From Cellvibrio sp. UBA7671 (GTDB lineage Bacteria; Pseudomonadota; Gammaproteobacteria; Pseudomonadales; Cellvibrionaceae), in the NCBI GenBank assembly GCA_002483145.1, contig DLHJ01000005.1, positions 226,312-290,311 on the forward strand: a stretch of 64,000 nucleotides of DNA, given 5' to 3'. The notes under the pieces are model-generated. The model was not told the origin of the DNA. It worked only from the letters and a program-made list of their open reading frames with translations, and made no database searches. How positions within the stretch are numbered: position 1 is the stretch's first letter; each line of letters begins with the position of its first letter. A program made the translations under genes and the position numbers. Positions 8,442 through 16,800 of this stretch are shown in pieces.

Positions 8442-10355
8442 ATGTCACTAATTAAACAATTATGGATTGGAATTATTGTGCTCTTGCTGCTGGTCCTCGC
8501 TGGCAATTTTGTGATCAGCACTATTACTGCCAAAACCTATTTGCAAGAGCAGCTGCGTTTAAAAAATATTGATAATGCCAACTCCTTGGCGCTATCGATA
8601 TCACAAATGCCGGATAAGGATCCGGTTACCTTGGAGCTATTAATCACTGCACAATTTGATGCAGGCCATTACGAATATATTATTTTCCAAGATGCCGATG
8701 AAAAACCCATAGTCGCGCGCAATTTTGATGACACAAAACCGGAGAATAATGCTGTACCTAAATGGTTCGCCGAGCGCGTGAAATTCAACGTAGCACCCGG
8801 CATTGCACAAGTACAAGACGGTTGGCAGCAAGCGGGAACTTTGGTGGTAAAAAGCCACTCGCGCTATGCACTGGAAGCGCTCTGGCAAAATACCCGTGAT
8901 TTATTGGACTGGTTTATCTGCGCAACCCTGCTGAGCGGTTTAATCGGCAGTTTTATTTTGAAATACATATCGCGCCCGCTGGACTTAGTGGTAAATCAAG
9001 CAGAAGCCATCGGTGAGCGCCGTTTTATTATATCGGAAGAACCCAAAACCAAAGAGTTTCAACGCTTGGTGCGCGCGATGAATACGCTTTCACAAGGCGT
9101 TAAACAAATGCTGGATAAAGAAGCTCGTCAGCTTGAGCTGCTGCGCCGCGAATCACAAACCGACTCACTCACCGGGCTTGCCAATCGTACGCATTTTTTA
9201 AATTTACTCGACACCCAGCTCACACGTGAAGATGCTCAGGAGCGCGGCATTATTGTGTTAGCACGCGCAATGAATTTGAATGAACTTAACAATCAATTAG
9301 GTCATCAACAAGTCGACCAGTTATTGCGCGCGATTGCCGGTGTATTCAGTGATCTTCAGGATAAATATCCCAATAGTTATGCTGGCCGCTTGAACGGCAG
9401 TGATTTTACCTTGCTGATTCCCACTGACACCCCCATCGATATTCTCAGTGCCGATGTATCACAGAAATTGAATTTCCAATTAATTGCTGGCGGTTTCGAC
9501 AAAATCGCCCTGCCATTGGCACTATGCAGCTTTAACAGCAGCGACAAACGCAATGAGCTGTTGCACAAACTTGATGGCGCATTAGCACAAGCAGAGTTAA
9601 AAGGTAACCGCGCCGTTATCGCACTTGCTGATGATCAATTGGATTATGTACAACATAATTTGACGGAGTGGCGCAATGCTATTACCGAGTCATTAAGCAC
9701 ACAGGGCATTGCCTTGGCAAAATTCCCCGTACGCAATACCAATGGGGATTTACTCCACAACGAGACGGCAGTGCGCCTGGAATTGGATGGTGAACTCAAA
9801 CCAGCTGGTTATTTTATGCCTTGGGCAGTGCGCTTGGGGTTGATGCCGGATGTCGATCTGGCGGTGCTGAAATTAGCGCTGACGCAACTTGGCCGTTCAC
9901 CCGGCCCACTGGCAATCAATATCTCCGCTGCCGCGCTTTGTAGCGCTAACTTTCGCGAACAAGTTCTCGCTCTCTTGCTGAATGAATCGCAGCAGGCTAA
10001 ACACTTATGGATCGAATTTCCTGAAATTTGTATGCTGCGCCATCTGGAAGAACTGCGTGCATTTTCCACGCGGCTGCGCAGTTTGGGTTGCCGGGTTGGC
10101 TTGGAACATGTCGGATTGGAGTTCACCCAGTTTGGCAATTTGCAGTCGATGGGTTTGGGGTATTTAAAAATAGACAGCGCCATTATTCGCGATATCCATA
10201 ACAACCTCAGCAGCCAGACCTTTGTGCAAAGCCTTTGCACGCTGGGGCATTCGCTAGGAATTGTGATGATTGCGGAAGGTGTGCTTAGTGATGCGGAACA
10301 ACAAACATTGATGAAAATTGGTGTGGATGGTCTTACCGGCCCAAACATCACCTAA
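8442..10355 (+). CDS. lapD: LapD-like c-di-GMP receptor (degenerate GGDEF-EAL, HAMP)
   Basis: An inner-membrane protein of 637 residues from the ATG at 8442, which has AAAGG upstream and gives the LapD-like start MSLIKQLWIG. An upstream in-frame ATG at 8424 is less likely. It has a first membrane helix (about 5-27), a periplasmic LapD/MoxY-type domain (to about 150, with AGTLVVKSHSRYALEALW near its end), a second helix (about 155-175), HAMP, then GGDEF and EAL domains. Both catalytic signatures are degenerate (NGSDF instead of GGDEF; ETAVRL instead of EALxR), as expected for a c-di-GMP receptor rather than an enzyme. By family knowledge, c-di-GMP-bound LapD holds LapG in the periplasm and so protects the adhesin. 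It lies 59 bp after lapG. Confidence 0.92.
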   Translation: MSLIKQLWIGIIVLLLLVLAGNFVISTITAKTYLQEQLRLKNIDNANSLALSISQMPDKDPVTLELLITAQFDAGHYEYIIFQDADEKPIVARNFDDTKPENNAVPKWFAERVKFNVAPGIAQVQDGWQQAGTLVVKSHSRYALEALWQNTRDLLDWFICATLLSGLIGSFILKYISRPLDLVVNQAEAIGERRFIISEEPKTKEFQRLVRAMNTLSQGVKQMLDKEARQLELLRRESQTDSLTGLANRTHFLNLLDTQLTREDAQERGIIVLARAMNLNELNNQLGHQQVDQLLRAIAGVFSDLQDKYPNSYAGRLNGSDFTLLIPTDTPIDILSADVSQKLNFQLIAGGFDKIALPLALCSFNSSDKRNELLHKLDGALAQAELKGNRAVIALADDQLDYVQHNLTEWRNAITESLSTQGIALAKFPVRNTNGDLLHNETAVRLELDGELKPAGYFMPWAVRLGLMPDVDLAVLKLALTQLGRSPGPLAINISAAALCSANFREQVLALLLNESQQAKHLWIEFPEICMLRHLEELRAFSTRLRSLGCRVGLEHVGLEFTQFGNLQSMGLGYLKIDSAIIRDIHNNLSSQTFVQSLCTLGHSLGIVMIAEGVLSDAEQQTLMKIGVDGLTGPNIT

Positions 10356-10366
10356 ACCCGGGCCCA

Positions 10367-10401
10367 TAAAAAACGGCGCAGATTAAGCTGCACCGTTTTT
10401 T
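10367..10401. terminator. bidirectional terminator between lapD and the convergent small gene
   Basis: AAAAACGG-c-GCAG and CTGC-a-CCGTTTTTT form a hairpin with A and T tracts on either side. It fits termination of lapD rightward and of the 109-residue gene leftward. Confidence 0.65.
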
Positions 10402-10450
10402 CAGTAAGATCACGTAGCAAGCAAACCACTCGCAACAATCTGCACACGAA

Positions 10451-10780
10451 TTACAAATGCAAATTGTCGCCATCATCCAACAAATAAATCCCCTGGCGTT
10501 TACCGCGCAATTCACGCCGGTTGAGCAACTTGTGTTGCGCTGCATCGGGCAAATCGGTAAAGCGAATCACACCCTGCTCCACCAACAAATTCACCACATC
10601 TTCGAGTACCCGCGCCATGGTTTGGTCGGTCTGCTCCAGCGCCAACTGTTCGGCAGTTTTTTCCTGTTGGATAAACGCCAACAATTCCTGTGCATCATCA
10701 GCAACGGCTTCAACAAAATCACTCCCGGCAATTTTACTGATAGCAATTAATTCGCCTGCCTCATTGCGTTTGATGTACAT
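10451..10780 (-). CDS. small conserved protein (annotated elsewhere as 'tryptophan synthase subunit beta like')
   Basis: A 109-residue soluble acidic protein starting MYIKRNEAGELIAIS, with a helical middle (residues about 25-75) and a basic segment RRELRGKRQGIYLLDDGDNLHL at the end. It resembles a short conserved protein of Pseudomonas and related genera that databases carry under a misleading tryptophan synthase beta-like name. It has no enzymatic domain and no assigned role. The start is supported by a very purine-rich GGGGGGAG about 5 bp upstream. It sits between lapD and the adhesin gene, but nothing in its sequence ties it to adhesion. Confidence 0.7.
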   Translation of the reverse strand: MYIKRNEAGELIAISKIAGSDFVEAVADDAQELLAFIQQEKTAEQLALEQTDQTMARVLEDVVNLLVEQGVIRFTDLPDAAQHKLLNRRELRGKRQGIYLLDDGDNLHL

Positions 10781-10815
10781 GCTCTCCCCCCCTCACAAAA
10801 AATCGATATGCCAAG

Positions 10816-10859
10816 GAAAAAATCCCGCACCTGAACCACAGACCAAGCGCGGGAATTTT
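10816..10859 (-). terminator. probable terminator after the adhesin gene
   Basis: TCCCGC (10823-10828) can pair with GCGGGA (10849-10854), and A6 just before the stem becomes a U-tract on the minus strand. The loop is long (about 20 nt), so confidence is moderate. Confidence 0.5.
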
Positions 10860-10877
10860 ACCTTTAACAACAATGTA

Positions 10878-13800
10878 TTAATCGGTAATTAATTTATTGT
10901 TGTTGAGCAGCTGCGTAATAATTTGTTGGTCTGTTGTTGCGCCGCTGTAAAGGCTTTGCAGATTGACTCCCGTCAACGTAATTTTTTGTGTCTCTGCCGA
11001 GCCAGTATAGCCTGCACCTACAGTGTGGGTATCTCCGCTGAAGCCTCCGGTGTGGCTAATGTGGACAATGGTATTCGCACCAGAAATCTCAAAGTGCAGA
11101 TAATCAGCCAGATTGCCAGCACCATTACTTGCGCCAACATGCTCACCCTGGAGCAAATCGCGCAGATCGAGTACATCGCCACCATTGGTATTACCGCCCG
11201 CCGCGGTGGTTACAAAATTGTTGATGGTGTCTTCTGCCGGAGCACCTGCCGCACCTTGGTCACCCAAGCCCCAGACGAACACATCCACAAAGTTATCCGC
11301 AAAACCGCTCATGGTATCGTTGCCAGCACCACCACTGATACGGTCAGTGCCAACGCCGCTACTTATGGTGTCGTTACCACTTCCACCAAAAATGACGTCA
11401 TTGCCTGAACCAGAGGTAATAGTGTCATTGCCATCACCACCAGAAACCACATTATTGCCGTTGGCAGCACTGATCGTATTATTGCCACTACCACCCTGAA
11501 TATATTCATTAGCGGAATTACCGGTGTAATTGCCACTTTCAGTCGTTGTAATGTCTACGGTTGTGTAGTCCGCCCTTAACGCCACAGTAGTAGAAGTAGA
11601 TGCTGTAAACCCGCCAGTGGATTCAGTAGCAGTGACTTGTACCGTCAGGCTAGTGTTCGTTGTGGTGTAGCTGCCAGGAAGATTCAAGGTGAGATTAGGC
11701 AAATCGGCGGTGGTAAATTGCCACACCCCGCCACCCAGATTGGTTCCACTATTAAAACTAAGACCTGTTGGAACACCACTGATTTTTATGGACAAGGTTT
11801 CAGAGCCATCGGTATCCACCAGGGAAGTCATGATCGGAAACTTCACGCTGGTGCCGCCCGTACCATGCGCCAAGGCCACTACGGATTTCAATACCGCAAC
11901 CGAAGGTGCTGAGGCGGCCCCGACATTGACTGTTACCGAACCGTTGCTGCTGTTGCCCAAAGGATCGCGGACAGTGTAGGTAAAGCTGGCAGGTCCCTCA
12001 TAGTTGGCTGTTGGAGTAAAGACAACATTATTACCAGAGACTGCCACAGTTCCATTGACAGCGCCTTGTACACTGACAAAGCTGATAACTTCACCCTCTG
12101 GATCGCTGTCATTGGACAACAACGTAGCTATAGGGATACTCAAGCTGCCATTACTAGCGGCAACGCCGGAATCGGCCAAGGTTGTAGGAGCATCATTCAC
12201 TGGCGCCACCACCAGATTCACCGTTGCTGTATCGGTTCCGCCTTTGCCATCACTGATCGTGTAGGTGAAACTCGCCGGGCCACTATAATTCGCGGCCGGA
12301 GTAAACACGATGCTGCCAGCCACCAGGTTAACCGACCCATTTACTGCACCTTGTACGCTCTGGATAACCAAGGTATCACCATCAGCATCGGTATCATTGC
12401 CCAGCAAGGAACTGGCTGGGATGGCAAGTGCAGTGTCTTCAACCGCCGAGAAAATGACATTTTTATAAGTGGGAATAGACGAGAGGAGGTCATAACTTGT
12501 CCCGGCATCATCACTCAATTCCAGTTTCAGACGCGCTGAAATCCCCTGGTCCCAATAGATAACTTCAACAGTATGCAAACCGCTAGTAGTTAACGTAAAT
12601 AGATTGTGGATGGTCGTTTTGACCGTCTGATTCTGGTTAACCTCTGCCACCACTACCCCATCAACCCGGATTTGGTAACCGTCATCAGCGGTGACTTTGA
12701 AATTGTAGGTGCCTGCACCCAGCTCAACAAAACCACGCATACGGATAATTGCATCGGTTGTGGTGGCGGGGTCAGCACTCAGGCTGGCTGCATCACTGCC
12801 CAGAAATGACTGCAGGTTAGTACCATTACCCAGACCGTTATTAAATGCAGTATTTCCATAGTCGAACGTTTTGGCTACAAAAGTCGCATCAGGTGTACGA
12901 CCATTGATGAACGTATTGATCTGTTGGAGATTCGTGAGGTTTGAACCGTTGGCCGGATCGCTGTAACCGAAGTATTCCGACACCAAACCAATATTGCCCG
13001 AGCCAGCAGATGCTGCCGCATCGTCATTTGCATCAGGCGCGGTATTGGGTTTCACTACGGTGATATCCACGCTGGCAGTAGAGCTTCCACCTTTGCCGTC
13101 ACTAATGGTGTAAGTGAAAGACGCCGGACCGGAATACCCAGCAGTAGGGACAAACACCACGTTGCCAGCGACGAGTGAAACATTACCATTCACCGCACCT
13201 TGCACTGAATCAATCGTCAGGATATCGCCGTCAGGATCAGTATCGTTGCCCAGTAAATCGGCTGGTGCAAAGGTCAAGGCTGTATTGCGCAGGGTTGTAC
13301 CGCTATCCGCAACCGCCGTTGGGCCATCGTTAGTGCCTGCGACAGTAATCACTACTGAGCTGGTGGTGCCGTCAATACTCTTGACGGTAAACGTCTCGGT
13401 TTTGATCTCGCCCTCTTTAAGTTGTTGGACGTTTGTCTTGCTGTTGTCGATGTTATAGGTCCAGTTACCGGTGCTGGTAATGGAGAAACTGCCATAGGTT
13501 CCTGCGGTATTGGTCTGCACCTCAAAGCCTGCCTCACCTGCATCCGGATCTGTGATGGAGAGGGTTCCTGCGGCAGTGGATTGGGCTGGAGTATCCTCTT
13601 TTACTGTGCCAGCACCGCTGCCTACTACGGCGACATCTGCTACTGGATTGACGCTAATGTTCACCGTGGCTGGGGTCGAATCGTCCAGGCCCTTGTCATC
13701 GCGCGCAGCGTAGTTGAACTGACTGGCACCATTCCAGTCGGCATCGGGTTTGAAGTAGACAGGCCCGCTGACCAGATCATCAACCGCAATCAGGGTGGTC

Positions 13801-16800
13801 ATAGCGGCATCGCTGTATAGCAGACCATTCGTTGGCAGGGACTTAATGACATAGCCTGCGACCGAACCATCGCTATCACTGCCAGCCAGATTGATGGTAA
13901 TCAGAGTGTCCTCATCGCCGGAGACATTGAGCACGTTGGTTTCTGGCGCTTGGTTAGGCGCGGCCACCACGTTGATATTGACCCTGCCTGAGTCAACTCC
14001 ACCTTTATCATCCGTCACTATGTAGGTAAAACTGGCAACGCCTGAGAAACCGGGGGTAGGCGTAAACACCAGGTTTCCACCAACGACCTGGAGAGTGCCA
14101 TTGGATTCAGAGGTCACGGTGGTAACCCGCAACGTATCGTTGTCCACATCTGTGTCATTGGCGACCAGAATCGACAAGGGCAGGGGCAGCGACAGCGTGG
14201 TATTCGTGGTAATCGTAAATGTGTCGTCTACCGCTACGGGCGCATCATTCACTGGGGTGAGCGTGACATTCAGGTCTGCGCTCGCACCAGTGTCGGTGGT
14301 GTAGGTCACCGTCGGCACGGCACCATTAAAGTTATTGTCGATAGGCTCAAAGGTATAGTCGCCATTTGCGAGCAAGGTAAATTGGCCCACTCCCGGCAAG
14401 GTCACACTGTCATTGGCATTGTAGGTAGTGCCATTGATCACGAAGCTGGCGACCTGCGGGTTAGAATCCGGATCAACATCATTGGTCAACACATTTCCGG
14501 TTGCGTTGCTGCCTTCGGCGACGGTTTTAAAGTCATCAATCGCCTGTGTTGGATCATTAACCGCCACCACGTTGATAAACACAGTGCCTTTATCCACTCC
14601 ACCCTTGTCGTCGGTGATGCGGTAATCAAAGCTCGCTGTGCCGCTGAACTCAGCGTTTGGCGTGAATACCAGATTTCCTGAAACAACGCTCAATGTGCCA
14701 TTAACGGCATTCTCCAAGATAACCACCCTTACTGAATCGCCATCCGGATCAGAGTCATTGGTGACCAAACCAGAAACCGGTAGAGGCATACTCCAAGCTT
14801 CGTCTTCATTGATGGTATAGAAATCGTCCACAGCAACGGGAGCATCATTCACTGGCGTAACGGTGATATCCAGGGTACTGGAGAAACCCGTATTTGTTGT
14901 GTAGTTAACTTGGGGGACGGCGCCATTCCAATCGGCCACCGGATCAAAGACGTAGGAACCGTCGGTATTCACCACCAGACTTCCGACACCGGCGATAAGC
15001 GCCGTCTGGCCAGAGGTGAAGCTACCCAGTCCTGAAATCTGGAAGCTCGCGACTGTCAGGGTGTTATCTGAGTCAGTGTCGTTGGTGAGCACATTACCGG
15101 TGACATCGTTATCTTCAGGGGCGGAATCAAGGTCTTGCACAAGCACGCTCGGGGCATTGGCTTTGACCACAACATTGACTGTGGCGGTGGCGGTCACACC
15201 TGATGGGTCTTGAACGGTATAAGTGAAGCTGTCGTTGCCTGAAAAACCGGTGTTCGGGGTATAAACCGGATTTCCGGTAACCGCATCGATAACAACCGAG
15301 CCATTGGCGCCTTGGCTGACAGATGCCACAGTCAGAACACCGCCCTCGGGATCGGAATCGTTAGTACGCACCGCCACCATGACCGAGCTACCTTCGTCAA
15401 CATTGGCTGTGTCGTTTACGGCTATCGGGGCATCATTGACCGGGGTAATCGCGATTTGTACCGTAACGATATTGCCATTGTTGGTGCCATCGTTAGCGCG
15501 GTAGGTAAAGCTGTCGCTGGTGGTTTCACTGCCGTTGTGGGTGTAGCTAAAGGTACCGTTCGCGTTCAGCGTCAGCGTGCCGTGCGCGGGTCCGGAAACC
15601 AGAATCGCCGACAGCGGGCTGTTTTCAGCATCCGAATCGTTAGCTAATACACTGGTGGCACCCGACTCTAGCAGCGTCGCAGTGCCGCCTTCATTGACAG
15701 TGATACTGTCAGCAACGGTGATTGGCGTGTCGTTGACTGGTGTGACGTTGATATTGACGGTGACCGCATTTCCGTCTTCGGTTCCATCGTTAACCTTGTA
15801 GGTGAAGCTATCGGTAGTCGTCTCAGAGCCGTCGTGCAGATAACTGAAGGTACCATCGGCATTCAATGTAAGAGTGCCATTGGCCGGACCAGTGACCAAG
15901 ACTGCGGTAAGCGCATCCAGATCAGCATCGGTATCGTTGGCCAACACGCTGGTTGCTCCGCCTACCAGAGTGGTGGCAACACCACCCTCCGCCACATTAA
16001 TGCTATCGGCATTGGCAACAGGCACATCATTAACCGGGTTGACGCCGATGGTCACCTTGCTGGTAGTGGAGCCACCATTGCCATCACTGACGGTGACCAC
16101 AAAGCTATCGCTGCCGTTGTAGCCCGCATTGGGCGTGTAAGTAAAAGTGCCGGTCACAGGATTCAGCACAACCGTACCCTGCGCCGGGTTTCCGGTAACC
16201 GTGTAGGCCAGCGCATCGCCATCAGGATCATTAGCACTGATAGCCCCGTTCACTGGTGCATTTTCATCGGTTGTCAGGTTCAGATCGGCCGCCGTGGGCG
16301 CGTCGTTATCCGGGGTAACGACAATCACGACGTTACTGGTCGTGGTGCCTCCATTGCCATCGCTGATGGTAACTACAAAGCTGTCACTGCCGTTGTAATT
16401 GGCATTGGGCGTATAAACAAATGTACCGGTTGCGGGATTCAGCACCACAGTACCGTTGGCAGGATTACCCGTCACGCTGTATGACAGGGGATCACTCTCA
16501 GGGTCAGTGGCACTGATGGCACCGTTGACAGCGGTATCCTCCGCCGTTGTCAGGTTCAGGTCGCTGGCTACCGGGTCGTCATTGAGTGAGTTAACGCCAA
16601 TAGTGACCGTGCTGGTCGCCACGCCGCCTTTACCATCGCTCACGCTCACCACAAAGCTGTCGCTGCCGCCGTATCCGGCGTTGGGCGTGTAGGTAAAGGC
16701 GCCAGTTGCAGGGTTCAACACCACAGTGCCACTGGCTGGGTTACCCGTGACGGTGTAAGACAAGGTATCGCCATCGGGATCATTCGCACTAATGGCGCCG

